NCBI RefSeq assembly: GCF_002243645.1
Contig: NZ_CP017704.1
Location: forward strand, 907,501-971,500
Source: Peribacillus simplex NBRC 15720 = DSM 1321
GTDB lineage: Bacteria > Bacillota > Bacilli > Bacillales > DSM-1321
DNA length: 64,000 nucleotides
Reading direction: 5' to 3'
In this document: positions 7,945 through 18,010 of the stretch, in pieces
Layout of the letters: the number at the start of each line of letters is the position of its first letter
Numbering within the stretch: position 1 is the stretch's first letter
Notes under the pieces: model-generated
Told to the model about the DNA's origin: nothing
Seen by the model: only the letters and a program-made list of their open reading frames with translations
Database searches by the model: none
Program-made: the position numbers and the translations under genes

Positions 7945-9987
7945 TCAATGAATCAATGTGTTGCAATCTATGATTAAAGCAACTTGACCATCACCAAGTA
8001 TCGTTGCCCCCGATACTGCAAATGCACTAGTTAAATAATTACCTAGTGATTTCAGAACGATTTCCAGCTGCCCGATAAATGAATCAACGACTAATCCTGC
8101 TAATTTATCGCCTTTTCTTACAATGACTACAGAGAGGGACTCTTCTTCTTCCTGACTGATAGGCACTTCAAATATATCTTTCAAGAACAGAAGCGGTAGA
8201 ACCCTCCCCCTGAAGTCAATAACTTGTTGATTATGGGCATTCATGATATCTGCTTTTTTTATGATTGCTGTTTCTATAATGGAGGAAAGCGGTATGGCAT
8301 ATTTTTCGTTTTGGATTGCAACCAGCATGACAGAAATAATGGACAATGTAAGCGGAAGCTGAATAAGGAAGATGGATCCTTCATTCTCTTTGGAATCGAT
8401 CGTGACAGATCCACCGAGGGACTCAATAGTATTTTTAACCACATCCAGCCCTACACCGCGTCCTGATACATCTGAAATGGTTTCCGCTGTTGAGAAACCA
8501 GAAGCGAATATCAGTTCATAGATTTGCTTATCCGTTAGGGTGGCGGCAGTTTCCTTAGTTAATATCCCATTGGATAGCGCCTTGTTCAAGACTCGATCTT
8601 TATTAATGCCTGCACCGTCATCCTCGATTTCAATGAAAACATGATTGCCGCTGTGATATGCTTTTAACAGGATTTTACCTTCTTCATTCTTTCCTTTCTC
8701 CAGACGTACTTCAGGTGTTTCAATTCCATGATCCATGGCGTTTCTTAATAAATGGACGAGAGGATCACCGATTTCATCAATGACTGTACGATCAAGTTCC
8801 GTTTCGGCACCGTTGATTTCCAAATTGACTTTCTTGTTTAAATCCCTTGCCAATTGACGAACCATTTTAGGAAAACGATTGAATACAGTTTCCACGGGCA
8901 CCATCCGCATATTCAATACGATTGTTTGTAAATCACTTGTTATACGGGACATTCTTTCTACTGTTTCATGCAATTCTTGATTATCCAAATCACTAGAAAT
9001 TTGGTCAAGTCTGCCTCTATCGATTACTAGTTCCTCGAATAAGTTCATTAATATATCAAGCCGCTCAATGTTCACCCGAATGGTCTTGCTTGATGGCGTC
9101 TTAACGGGTGCCTGTTTTTTCCTATCATCATTATCAGTTGGAATCAAGGCATTATTTGTCTCTTGTTCCGGAATTTCAGCAACTTTATCCTCTTTAGAAT
9201 TGGGTGCATGCCGCAAGCCTTCAAGATCAAGGGCATTTACAACAACTTGATCCACTTCTGAAACCTTCATGATTTTTTTCGTTATCTCTTCAACCGATTC
9301 TGTTGTTACCATCGTGACCGTAAATTGCTGATCGAATTGCTCTTCTTCCAAAAGTTCGACGGGTGGGTGTGACTTGATTACTTCACCTGACTTTTCAAGC
9401 ACCTCGAAAACCATAAACACCCGGGCAGCTTTTAAAAGACAGTCTTCACGCAACCCTATCGAAATTTCGTAGCTGTTGAAGCCTTGATCTTTGGACTGCT
9501 GAAGTACTGTCCACTCAAATTCATCGTACTCTCCCGCAGTCATTTCCTCCTTTTCAAGGACGGCAGAAGCTGCTGCAATCTCTGCAATGGTGGAAGAAAT
9601 GGGCGACTCCCCTTTTTCAATCATTTCCAGCTGATGGACAACTCCCTTCACATTTCTTTTTCCATCTCCACCTTCAGCAATGGACATGACCATCGCCTCT
9701 AAATCATCAACCGCTAAAAATATCACGTCAAACAATTCAGGCGAAAGGGCGATTTGACTGTTTCGGATCTCATCCAACACATTCTCCATTTTATGAGTTA
9801 AATTGGCTAGATCCTCATACCCCATAGTTGCCGACATCCCTTTTAAGGTATGGGCGGAACGAAAGATTTCGTTTACGATCGAGAGGTCTTCCGGGTTCTT
9901 TTCGAGTACCAGCAACTGTTCGCTGCACGTTTGAAGATGTTCTTTACTTTCTTCAATAAATACCTCTAAATACTGATTCATATCCAT
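7945..9987 (-). CDS. cheA: Chemotaxis histidine kinase CheA
   Basis: 680-residue chemotaxis kinase, full length for Bacilli. Domains in order: Hpt/P1 with phosphorylated His46 (RSAHTLKGM); P2 CheY-binding domain (about 160-265); a Lys/Asp-rich linker; P3 dimerisation (about 300-365); HATPase P4 with N box (NAMDHGIE), G1 (DDGAGI) and G2 (SGRGVGLDVV); and the C-terminal CheW-like P5 domain. GGAGGTG precedes the ATG. It phosphorylates CheY and normally also CheB, but the neighbouring cheB is disrupted here. Confidence 0.97.
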   Translation of the reverse strand: MDMNQYLEVFIEESKEHLQTCSEQLLVLEKNPEDLSIVNEIFRSAHTLKGMSATMGYEDLANLTHKMENVLDEIRNSQIALSPELFDVIFLAVDDLEAMVMSIAEGGDGKRNVKGVVHQLEMIEKGESPISSTIAEIAAASAVLEKEEMTAGEYDEFEWTVLQQSKDQGFNSYEISIGLREDCLLKAARVFMVFEVLEKSGEVIKSHPPVELLEEEQFDQQFTVTMVTTESVEEITKKIMKVSEVDQVVVNALDLEGLRHAPNSKEDKVAEIPEQETNNALIPTDNDDRKKQAPVKTPSSKTIRVNIERLDILMNLFEELVIDRGRLDQISSDLDNQELHETVERMSRITSDLQTIVLNMRMVPVETVFNRFPKMVRQLARDLNKKVNLEINGAETELDRTVIDEIGDPLVHLLRNAMDHGIETPEVRLEKGKNEEGKILLKAYHSGNHVFIEIEDDGAGINKDRVLNKALSNGILTKETAATLTDKQIYELIFASGFSTAETISDVSGRGVGLDVVKNTIESLGGSVTIDSKENEGSIFLIQLPLTLSIISVMLVAIQNEKYAIPLSSIIETAIIKKADIMNAHNQQVIDFRGRVLPLLFLKDIFEVPISQEEEESLSVVIVRKGDKLAGLVVDSFIGQLEIVLKSLGNYLTSAFAVSGATILGDGQVALIIDCNTLIH

Positions 9988-9993
9988 ACAATC

Positions 9994-11105
9994 TCACACC
10001 TCCACGTGATAACAATAGCTTATTATCGCTTTAGCTATTTTTTCTACATCCTCTATGCTATCTATTAACTTGGTATTGATTGCCGCCTTAGGCATACCAA
10101 AAACGATTGATGTCTCCTGTGATTCGGCTATCGCTTTTAATGGCCCATTTTGTTTAAGCTTGGTAAGCCCCATTGACCCGTCCATCCCCATCCCGGTCAT
10201 GATGACGGCTATTTTTGCAGAATCATTCATTTCACTTACCGATTCAAATAGCACATCAACCGACGGGCGATGTCCATTACGCAATTCGGATTGATCCAAA
10301 AGGATTGCCCAACTCATTCCGACTTTCCTCACTTTCAAGTGAAAACCTCCAGGTGCGATGTAGGCGACACCTTTTTGAATCAGTTCTCCCTCTTCAGCTT
10401 CCTTCACTTTAATCTTGCATAATGAATTCAGGCGTGTTGCCAAGGATTTTGTGAAACTGGGGGGCATATGCTGAACAATGAGTATGGGAGCATCAATTTC
10501 TTCCGGGAGTCCTGTCAAGACGGTCTGCAGAGCACTCGGGCCTCCTGTTGATGTACCGACGACTATTATTTTTTTGTGCCCATAGGACCATTTTTCTTTA
10601 TTTTTTTCGTTTTTTAACGATTATATTGAATCTATTTCACTATATTCTTTCCAAACGGATGCACTTCTTTCAATATTTATCGCATTTTTTTCTAGTTTGT
10701 GAACATTTGCCCTGCTGGCAGCCATAACTTTTTCATGGAGTTCTTTCTTTATTTTATGTAAATCCAATGAAATGGCACCCGAAGGTTTAGCCACAAAGTC
10801 AAAGGCTCCACTGTTCATGGCGGCAAATGTATTTTCCGTTCCTTTTTTCGATGTGCTTGATAACATGACTACAGCGGTTGGACATTCATTCATGATCCGG
10901 TTTAATGCTTCCAATCCGTCCATAATCGGCATTTCCACATCCAAAGTCACGACATCGGGTTTTAAAGCCTTTATTTTGTCTATGGCATCTCTTCCATTTC
11001 TGGCAGTCCGGATGACTTCTACCCTGCTATCTTCTCTAAAAACTCTGAAATCAACTTTCTCATAAACGCAGAATCGTCCACTATCAGCACTTTTACTTTA
11101 CCCAT
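9994..11105 (-). pseudogene. cheB: Disrupted cheB (receptor methylesterase), frameshift plus internal stop
   Basis: Homologous to the two-domain methylesterase/response regulator along its whole length, but unreadable. From the ATG at 11105 the frame encodes the receiver start (VLIVDDSAFMRKLISEFL) and ends at TAG 11021-11019 after 28 residues. Adding one base at the five-T run (plus 11038-11042) restores EDSRVEVIRTARNGRDAI...PDVVTLDVEMP. That frame then meets TAA at 10623-10621 in the interdomain linker, and continues in the same frame with the methylesterase domain (IIVVGTSTGGP, VQHMPP, TGMGMDG). The catalytic Ser, His and Asp are still encoded. The only initiation codon reachable in the second half (TTG, 10518) lies after the catalytic Ser. 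Flanking flhG and cheA are intact. Confidence 0.85.
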
Positions 11106-11115
11106 ATTAGGAGAC

Positions 11116-11982
11116 CTACTTTCCCAAAAAATATCTCTTCATATTTTGGAGGAAATGGCTTTTTTGCAAAGTCAATTCTTCACCAAATGAATGATTTGCA
11201 TATCTCGAAGCAATGTCCATAATGGCTTTGGATATATCGGCTTCAGAATCGAAAAGGAGAAAGGGCATTTGTTTTGTAACAGATTTGGGTACGCTTCTAT
11301 CATCTGGCAAGTACCCTAGGGCTACAGCTTCCATACCCAAAAATTTCACTAGTGCATTTTGGAGCCGCTTAATCGTTTCTTTGCCGTCCTTACTCGTGAA
11401 AACACGATTGCAAACTAGGAACAATGGAATCTCTTTATTTACTGAATGAATATATTTCATTGCGGAATATACATCCATGATAGAAGTAGGTTCAGGCGTC
11501 GTGATAACGACTAATTCATCCACACATAACATGAATTTCATGGAATCCTGAGTGATGCCTGCACCCATATCAAATAAGATATAATCGTAATTCTCCAACA
11601 ACAAACTGAATTCTTCATTAAAACGGGAATACTTATCTTCATCAAGTGAAAAGAGATTCGTCACCTCTGTTCCACCTGTAATGATTGAAATATTTCCCGG
11701 TCCTGCCATGATGATATCCTTCAAACTACAATCTTTTTCAAAAAAATCAATAATACTGCAGGGCGAGTGCTCCCCGATCAAAATATCAATATTCCCCATA
11801 CCGATATCCATGTCGAACAACAGTACTTTTTTGCCTCTTTGGGATAAGGCAATGGAAAAATTCAAAGAAAAGTTTGATTTTCCCACTCCACCTTTACCGC
11901 TTAAAACGGCAATCGTTTTGGCCATTGATTGATTTTGGAGGGCTTCCAATCTACTTCGTAAATTCTCAGCTTGATCTTTCAT
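11116..11982 (-). CDS. flhG: Flagellar number regulator FlhG (YlxH), MinD-like ATPase
   Basis: 288-residue MinD/ParA-type ATPase. The deviant Walker A (LSGKGGVGKSNFS) is near residue 30, followed by the LLFDMDIGMGN switch, and a C-terminal amphipathic region that could bind membrane. With FlhF it controls number and placement of flagella and assists C-ring assembly. Its ATG overlaps the last 17 bases of flhF, so coupling is likely; an own ribosome-binding site is poor. Met20 is an alternative start. Confidence 0.93.
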   Translation of the reverse strand: MKDQAENLRSRLEALQNQSMAKTIAVLSGKGGVGKSNFSLNFSIALSQRGKKVLLFDMDIGMGNIDILIGEHSPCSIIDFFEKDCSLKDIIMAGPGNISIITGGTEVTNLFSLDEDKYSRFNEEFSLLLENYDYILFDMGAGITQDSMKFMLCVDELVVITTPEPTSIMDVYSAMKYIHSVNKEIPLFLVCNRVFTSKDGKETIKRLQNALVKFLGMEAVALGYLPDDRSVPKSVTKQMPFLLFDSEADISKAIMDIASRYANHSFGEELTLQKSHFLQNMKRYFLGK

Positions 11983-13123
11983 ATTTTTTAGCCCAAAAAA
12001 CCGTTTCCAATAGCTTTGATGATGTAGCTATTTCAATATCGTCCGGTACATTCTGTCCATCTGTTATATAGGCGGCTCCTAATTTATGAGTGTGTATAAA
12101 ATTGAATATCGGCCCGAAAGTGGAAGTTTCGTCCGCTTTTGTAAAAATGACCTGTTTAATCGGTATGGTAGCAAACTGTCGATAAATATCTTCCATATCC
12201 TTTTGTTTAGAAGTCAATGACAACACTAAATAGGTTTCCATCTCATCTGTAAAATGAATGATTTCATTAAGATCCTTAACATATTGCGGGTTGCGGAAAT
12301 TCCTTCCGGCCGTATCAATAAAAACAAAATCATAATGTGAGAAACGTTCAGCCGCCCTTTTGAAGTCTTCCAAATTATAAGCGACTTCAATTGGAACGTT
12401 TAAAATCTTGGCATATGTCTTAAGTTGATCTATTGCAGCAATCCTGTAAGTATCCGTCGTAATGAAAGCCACCTTTTTATCATGCTTTAACATGGTTTCC
12501 GCAGCTACTTTTGCCAGGGTCGTTGTCTTTCCCACACCTGTTGGGCCAACAATATTAATATACTTTTTTCGCAGCCCGGATTTTCCGTTTTCAACCTTTT
12601 CCAAAATAGCGAACATGGCTTCTTCCAACCAAACTTGAACCTCTTCATCAGTGGATTGTTGTTTAAAAACGAACCATTTTTCAAGTAGTTCATCCATGAT
12701 TTGGGACCTAAGTGATATATCCACTTCCTGCTCGGTTAGGTATACGTGGATTTTCTGCAGTTTCCCCGGAAATTTTCTATCAGGTGAATAGATTTGCAAA
12801 CTCTTTAGCATATCTTTCAAACCTTCGATTTCTTTTAATAAGTCAGCACTTTCCCTACTGCCGTCATTAGATTCAGGGGCATGACTTGCCATTTCCAGCT
12901 TTGATGGCAACTTCTTGGACTTTTGTTTGGTTACGGTTTGGATCGGGTGGGACACGGGGTCTATGGCTGCAATGACTTCAATATTCCTCTTTTTGAACAA
13001 TCCTAAGAAACCACCAGTATATACTGCCTTTGAGCTTAAGATTACCGCATCACTGCCTAGTTCTTCCCTTATTCGCTTCATTGCCTCGTTCATTGATGGT
13101 GCCAAATATTTCTTTACCTTCAA
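11966..13123 (-). CDS. flhF: Flagellar GTPase FlhF (SRP family)
   Basis: 385-residue SRP-type GTPase that marks flagellar assembly sites. The N-terminal B domain (first ~110 residues, KVKKYLAPSMNEAM) is followed by an N domain and the G domain with [15 protein letters not shown], the DTAGR motif (VFIDTAGRN) and TKAD. The start is a TTG overlapping the flhA stop (TTGA); GGGGTGG lies about 10 bases upstream. FlhG, its activator, is encoded next. Confidence 0.95.
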   Translation of the reverse strand: MKVKKYLAPSMNEAMKRIREELGSDAVILSSKAVYTGGFLGLFKKRNIEVIAAIDPVSHPIQTVTKQKSKKLPSKLEMASHAPESNDGSRESADLLKEIEGLKDMLKSLQIYSPDRKFPGKLQKIHVYLTEQEVDISLRSQIMDELLEKWFVFKQQSTDEEVQVWLEEAMFAILEKVENGKSGLRKKYINIVGPTGVGKTTTLAKVAAETMLKHDKKVAFITTDTYRIAAIDQLKTYAKILNVPIEVAYNLEDFKRAAERFSHYDFVFIDTAGRNFRNPQYVKDLNEIIHFTDEMETYLVLSLTSKQKDMEDIYRQFATIPIKQVIFTKADETSTFGPIFNFIHTHKLGAAYITDGQNVPDDIEIATSSKLLETVFWAKKYERSS

Positions 13124-15156
13124 TCAAAAATCACCACCCCTACACTTTGTACTTCTACATTCGATTCAAGTTCATTGTATGAAAGAATCGGTACATTAGG
13201 AAAATAACGTTCAGTTAATTGCCGGGCATACATCCTTACTGCTGGAGAGCAGAGTAAGATCGGTTGGTGATCCATTAGGGTCAGCTCTCCCAATTTGGCT
13301 GCAATAGCCTCCAATATGGATTGCGATATAGTTGGATCCAATGATAAAAAATTACCATGTTCGGTTTGCTGTACACCATCCGCGATGGTCTTTTCCACTT
13401 TTCCCGATAATGTTATGACTTTAATTCTATTTTCATCCGAAATAAAAGAATTCGTTATTTGTCTGGCTAAATTCTGCCTTACATATTCAGTTAGCAAATC
13501 TGTGTCAGTCGATAACTTGCCATAATCAGCAAGTGTTTCGAAAATAATCGGTAAGTTCCTTATTGAAACTTTTTCCTTTAATAATTTTGCCAATACCTTT
13601 TGTACATCTCCTATAGACAAGGGATTCGGAGTGACTTCCCCTACTAGTATAGGTGCCGATTCGTTGAGATGATCAATCAATTGTTTCGTTTCCTGCCTGC
13701 CCAATAATTCCTGCGCATTGGCCTTTATGACTTCCGTCAAGTGAGTGGATACAACACTTGGCGGGTCTACAACTGTATAACCCAACATCTCGGCTTGTTC
13801 TTTCATATCATCCGTGATCCACTTGGCCGGTAAACCGAAAGATGGTTCTATCGTATCAATTCCTTCTATTGAATCATCCTCCATCCCTGGACTCATGGCC
13901 AAGAAATGATTAAGGAGCAATTCCCCCTTTGCCATGACACTTCCTTTAATCTTCAGACGATACTCATTGGGATTCAACTGAATGTTATCACGTATTCTGA
14001 CGACAGGGATCACGAGCCCCAATTCAATTGCAAGCTGCCTGCGGATCATGACGACCCGGTCCAGCAGGTCTCCCCCTTGATTGGCATCCGCAAGCGGAAT
14101 CAATCCATACCCAAACTCAAATTCGATCGGGTCGACACTTAAAAGGTTAACGACGCTTTCTGGACTTTTCATTTCATCGGTTTCTAGCACTTCTTCCATT
14201 TCTTGTAATTCACGTTCGTCCTGCTTTGGTATCCTTGAAATTGTATACCCTCCAACAACTAATAAAGCAGCAATCGGAATGGTGAATAAGTCGGAAATGG
14301 GTGTGAATAACCCTAAAAGAAAAATGGTTGCTGCTGTTAGGTAAAGCATTTTGGGAAATTGAAATAACTGTTCAACAATGTCCGCTCCGAGGTTTCCATT
14401 CGAGGCTGCCCGGGTTACGACTATTCCCGTAGCTGTAGAAATCAATAAAGCAGGAACCTGACTCACGATACCGTCACCAACCGATAACATGGAAAAATGG
14501 ACGGCTGATTCTCCAAAGCTCATGTCTAATTGCATGACGCCAATGATCATACCGAAAATCAAGTTAATGATGACAATGATGATGCCCGCTATGGCGTCCC
14601 CTTTAACAAACTTACTCGCTCCATCCATGGATCCATAAAAGTCTGCTTCGTTACTAATTTTTTCCCTTCTGGCACGTGCTTCGTTTTCGGAGATCATCCC
14701 AGCATTTAAATCTGCATCTATGGCCATTTGTTTCCCTGGCATCGCATCCAGCGTAAACCTTGCCGCTACCTCCGAGACCCGTTCGGAACCTTTCGTGATG
14801 ACGATGAAATTGATGATGACCAAAATGATGAATACAACTAATCCTACAAGCACGTTACCGCCGACTACAAACGACCCAAAGGTTTCTACTACTCCTCCAG
14901 CATCACCATAGGTCAAAATGGCACGAGTCGTCGAAACATTCAACCCCAGCCTGAACAATGTCAGTAAAAGGAGCAAGGAAGGAAAGATTGAAAATTCGAG
15001 AGGTTCTTTCATATTCATCGTAGTCAATAGAACCAGCAACGCAAGAGAGATATTTAAAAGGAGTAAAATACTTAACAACCATGTTGGCAATGGAATGACC
15101 AACATGGCAACGATCATGATGACGCTCGATATAACAACTAAATCCCTTGCTCGCAT
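13120..15156 (-). CDS. flhA: Flagellar export gate protein FlhA
   Basis: 678-residue core of the flagellar type III export gate. The N-terminal half has about eight hydrophobic helices including LFRLGLNVSTTRAIL and the conserved FHIPEP-type loop (SKFVKGDAIAGI). The C-terminal cytosolic half (about 330-678) forms the nonameric ring that receives substrate-chaperone complexes. The ATG is preceded by AGGAGAG. It is followed by overlapping flhF. Confidence 0.97.
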   Translation of the reverse strand: MRARDLVVISSVIMIVAMLVIPLPTWLLSILLLLNISLALLVLLTTMNMKEPLEFSIFPSLLLLLTLFRLGLNVSTTRAILTYGDAGGVVETFGSFVVGGNVLVGLVVFIILVIINFIVITKGSERVSEVAARFTLDAMPGKQMAIDADLNAGMISENEARARREKISNEADFYGSMDGASKFVKGDAIAGIIIVIINLIFGMIIGVMQLDMSFGESAVHFSMLSVGDGIVSQVPALLISTATGIVVTRAASNGNLGADIVEQLFQFPKMLYLTAATIFLLGLFTPISDLFTIPIAALLVVGGYTISRIPKQDERELQEMEEVLETDEMKSPESVVNLLSVDPIEFEFGYGLIPLADANQGGDLLDRVVMIRRQLAIELGLVIPVVRIRDNIQLNPNEYRLKIKGSVMAKGELLLNHFLAMSPGMEDDSIEGIDTIEPSFGLPAKWITDDMKEQAEMLGYTVVDPPSVVSTHLTEVIKANAQELLGRQETKQLIDHLNESAPILVGEVTPNPLSIGDVQKVLAKLLKEKVSIRNLPIIFETLADYGKLSTDTDLLTEYVRQNLARQITNSFISDENRIKVITLSGKVEKTIADGVQQTEHGNFLSLDPTISQSILEAIAAKLGELTLMDHQPILLCSPAVRMYARQLTERYFPNVPILSYNELESNVEVQSVGVVIFD

Positions 15157-15196
15157 GTTTTTTCTCTCCTAACTAGCGGGTTACCCTATTACTTCT

Positions 15197-16279
15197 TTAC
15201 AGTCTACCTTTGGTTTTATATACAAAGGCCAGTATTTCAGCGACCGCCTTAAAGAACTCTTCAGGTATCGCCTGGCCTAATTCAGCTTGATCATATAAAG
15301 ATCTGGCCAAGGGCCGATTTTCCACCATGATCACATCGTTTTCTTTAGCAATGAATTTAATTTTCTGAGCAACAAAATCAACACCCTTTGCCACTACATA
15401 CGGAGCCTTAGCTTTTTCTTCATCATATTTTAAAGCAATAGCAAAATGCGTCGGGTTAGTGATAACGACATCCGCATTGGGAATTTCCTGCATCATTCTT
15501 TGAGCGGCCATCTGCCTTTGCTTTTGCTTTATCTTGGATTTGATGAGCGGGTCCCCTTCGGAATTTTTATACTCATCCTTAATATCCTGTTTGGACATCC
15601 GGATGTTTTTTTCAAAGTCATATTTTTGGTACAAATAGTCTAATAGAGCAATGAACAATAAAGCCACGGCAGCATAAAATCCTACTTTAATCGTAATATC
15701 CGCCAATGTTGCCATCGCTTCTTCCACAGAAATCTGTGATAAAATCATAATCTCGTCCATGCGCTGCCATAGTACATATAAGGCAACAAAACCAACAAAT
15801 GATATTTTAAGAATGGATTTCAATAATTCAACAATGGCCCTTATTGAAAAAATACGTTTGAATCCTTTAATGGGATCCAATTTATCAAGTTTGAACTGAA
15901 TGGATTCAGTCGAAAACAAAAAACCGATTTGCATGACATTGGCCAATATCCCAGCCACTATCGTTGCTGCTAAAACGGGTCCTAGGATAAGACCCATCTC
16001 CTTTAAAACCTCAATCATGATAATTTGCATATACTCCTCGCTGAATCCAGTCAAGGTAAAATGTTGCAGGTATTCTTTCATGAGACCGAGCAAATGATTA
16101 TACATGTACGGTCCCATAAGCAATAGCACTGAAAACACTGCAATTAAATTCACAGAGGTATTAACATCCTGACTCTTTGCCACCAGACCTTTTTTCTTCG
16201 AATCCTGACGTTTTTTTGGAGTCGCCTTTTCGGTCTTCTCACCAGCGAAAAACTGTAAATCCAGCTGATAACTCTCCAT
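15197..16279 (-). CDS. flhB: Flagellar export switch protein FlhB
   Basis: 360-residue FlhB: four transmembrane helices and a cytosolic C-domain that self-cleaves at Asn-Pro to switch export from rod/hook to filament substrates. The NPTH motif (VVITNPTHFAIAL) is present near residue 265. The N-terminus LDLQFFAGEKTEKATPKK is typical. The ATG at 16279 was chosen, as the upstream TTG belongs to the GGAGGCG ribosome-binding site. A stand-alone relative of its C-domain is encoded at 44999-45271. Confidence 0.97.
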   Translation of the reverse strand: MESYQLDLQFFAGEKTEKATPKKRQDSKKKGLVAKSQDVNTSVNLIAVFSVLLLMGPYMYNHLLGLMKEYLQHFTLTGFSEEYMQIIMIEVLKEMGLILGPVLAATIVAGILANVMQIGFLFSTESIQFKLDKLDPIKGFKRIFSIRAIVELLKSILKISFVGFVALYVLWQRMDEIMILSQISVEEAMATLADITIKVGFYAAVALLFIALLDYLYQKYDFEKNIRMSKQDIKDEYKNSEGDPLIKSKIKQKQRQMAAQRMMQEIPNADVVITNPTHFAIALKYDEEKAKAPYVVAKGVDFVAQKIKFIAKENDVIMVENRPLARSLYDQAELGQAIPEEFFKAVAEILAFVYKTKGRL

Positions 16280-16280
16280 A

Positions 16281-17057
16281 TCAAACGCCTCCAATCAACT
16301 GCATTAGTTGACGCATAGTCAATAGCAAGAAATTGAAGAGTTGGGTTACGACCGTCATCATCATCCCCATTACCAGTATGATAACTGCTAAGCCGGCAAT
16401 GATTTTCACTGGAATCCCGACAACGAACACATTTAATTGAGGGACTGTCCTGGCAAGGATCCCTAGCGTGACATCCACTAAAAAAATACTTCCCACTACA
16501 GGTATGGACATTTGAAAAGCAATCATGAAAGCTTTGCTGAAAGCTCTGGCCAAATATTCTATCAGTGTATGATCTCCGAATGGTACAAATAATTGGTCTA
16601 TCGGGATGAACTGATAACTATAAAAAATCCCATCCAAAAGCAAATGATGTCCGTTAGTACTCAATAGGAATAATAAAGCAATTGTATAAAGGTATTGTCC
16701 CATCAACGGGCTTTGTGCCCCCGTTTGGGGATCGATGACATTCGCAATTGAAAAACCCATTTGAAAATCAATCAATCCGCCAGCGATTTGAACGGCCGAT
16801 AAAATCATATAAGATGCAAAACCGATGAAAAGCCCAACCAGCGCTTCCTTCATGATCAATAAATAAAATGTGACATCCAATTCCAGAACCGGAGCATCGA
16901 TGGTGTAGTACATGATCCAGGCAAGGAAGATCCCAAGCCCTACCCGATGTTGTACCGGTATTGAACGGTACGAAAAAATCGGCATGGCCACGAAAAACGT
17001 AGTTACCCGGACCACAATTAATAAAAAGGCGGGAAAGTGCGGAAATAATTCCTCCAT
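16281..17057 (-). CDS. fliR: Flagellar export protein FliR
   Basis: 258-residue membrane component of the export gate, forming a helical core with FliP and FliQ. Multiple hydrophobic helices and the conserved IDFQMGFSIANVIDPQTGAQ loop near residue 95-115 are visible. It starts 3 bases after fliQ and ends one base before the flhB ATG. The ribosome-binding site is weak (GGGTAGGG), which suggests coupling to fliQ. Confidence 0.96.
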   Translation of the reverse strand: MEELFPHFPAFLLIVVRVTTFFVAMPIFSYRSIPVQHRVGLGIFLAWIMYYTIDAPVLELDVTFYLLIMKEALVGLFIGFASYMILSAVQIAGGLIDFQMGFSIANVIDPQTGAQSPLMGQYLYTIALLFLLSTNGHHLLLDGIFYSYQFIPIDQLFVPFGDHTLIEYLARAFSKAFMIAFQMSIPVVGSIFLVDVTLGILARTVPQLNVFVVGIPVKIIAGLAVIILVMGMMMTVVTQLFNFLLLTMRQLMQLIGGV

Positions 17058-17060
17058 GCC

Positions 17061-17330
17061 CTACCCTACAAATCGATTCAGATTACCGAATATTTCATTT
17101 GCATATGATAATAGGTGGCTCAGCATCCATGGAGCCAATAAAATGAGTCCCAATAAGACTGCGACGATTTTCGGAACAAATGCCAAGGTTTGTTCCTGAA
17201 TCTGTGTAGTCGCCTGAAAGATGCTTACTAATAGTCCTATAATAAGAGCGATTACCATCAATGGGCCAGCGATAATCAATACCATATAAATTCCTTTTTC
17301 TGCAATATCAATAACAAACTCTGCACTCAT
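17061..17330 (-). CDS. fliQ: Flagellar export protein FliQ
   Basis: 89-residue, two-helix membrane protein of the export gate; four copies pack on the FliP/FliR core. The helix-loop-helix with GLLVSIFQATTQIQEQTLAFVPKI near residues 30-53 is the family hallmark. AGGTGAG precedes the ATG. It lies between fliP and fliR in the canonical order. Confidence 0.96.
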   Translation of the reverse strand: MSAEFVIDIAEKGIYMVLIIAGPLMVIALIIGLLVSIFQATTQIQEQTLAFVPKIVAVLLGLILLAPWMLSHLLSYANEIFGNLNRFVG

Positions 17331-17344
17331 TTTTTCTCACCTGC

Positions 17345-18010
17345 TTAAAAACTCTGTAATAAAGACTTCACTACTAAATACCATCCGTCAACAAGAATGA
17401 AAAGGAGGATTTTAAATGGCAGGGAAATCATGACTGGCGGCAACATCATCATTCCCATTGACATCAGGACACTTGCAACGACCATATCAATAACCAAAAA
17501 TGGAATGAAAATCATAAAACCTATTTGAAAAGCTGTTTTGATTTCACTGATGGCAAAGGCTGGTACAAAGGCAGTCAAGGGAATGTCCTGTATCGTTTCC
17601 GGCTTATCCACCTTGGCATACTCCAAGAATAAGGCCAGATCCTTTTGCCTTGTATGGGCACTCATGAATTCCTTAAATGGTATCGAGGCCTGTACATATG
17701 CCTCTTCTAAATCTATCTCTTCATTAAATAACGGGGTTAATGCCTTTTCATTCACTTCCTGAAAAGTCGGTGCCATTATGAAGAATGTCATGAAAAGTGC
17801 CAGGCCGACCAACACCTGATTCGGCGGCATCTGCTGGGTAGCTAGCGACGTTCTCACAAAGCTCAGGACAATGATAATTCTTGTAAAACAGGTCATCAAG
17901 ATCAATATGCTTGGAGCCAGCGATAAGACAGTCATTAGAAGAACAAGTTTGACAGAAGTAGAGACATTAGTAGGATCACTGTTATTAAAAAACTCCATGA
18001 ACTCATTCAT
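17345..18010 (-). CDS. fliP: Flagellar export protein FliP
   Basis: 221-residue export-gate protein. It has the N-terminal MNEFMEFFNNSDP start, the first helix pair with MTCFTRIIIVLSFVR, and the C-terminal pair with MLPPVMISLPFKILLF. As in B. subtilis, there is no long cleaved signal peptide. Its ATG overlaps the fliO stop (ATGA). Confidence 0.97.
   Translation of the reverse strand: MNEFMEFFNNSDPTNVSTSVKLVLLMTVLSLAPSILILMTCFTRIIIVLSFVRTSLATQQMPPNQVLVGLALFMTFFIMAPTFQEVNEKALTPLFNEEIDLEEAYVQASIPFKEFMSAHTRQKDLALFLEYAKVDKPETIQDIPLTAFVPAFAISEIKTAFQIGFMIFIPFLVIDMVVASVLMSMGMMMLPPVMISLPFKILLFILVDGWYLVVKSLLQSF

Noticed and set aside
10621-10950. Reading the two halves of cheB as separate genes
   Set aside because: The upstream half would have to start at a GTG inside the receiver domain (after the first conserved Asp pair), and the downstream half at a TTG after the catalytic Ser. 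Both are fragments of one broken gene.
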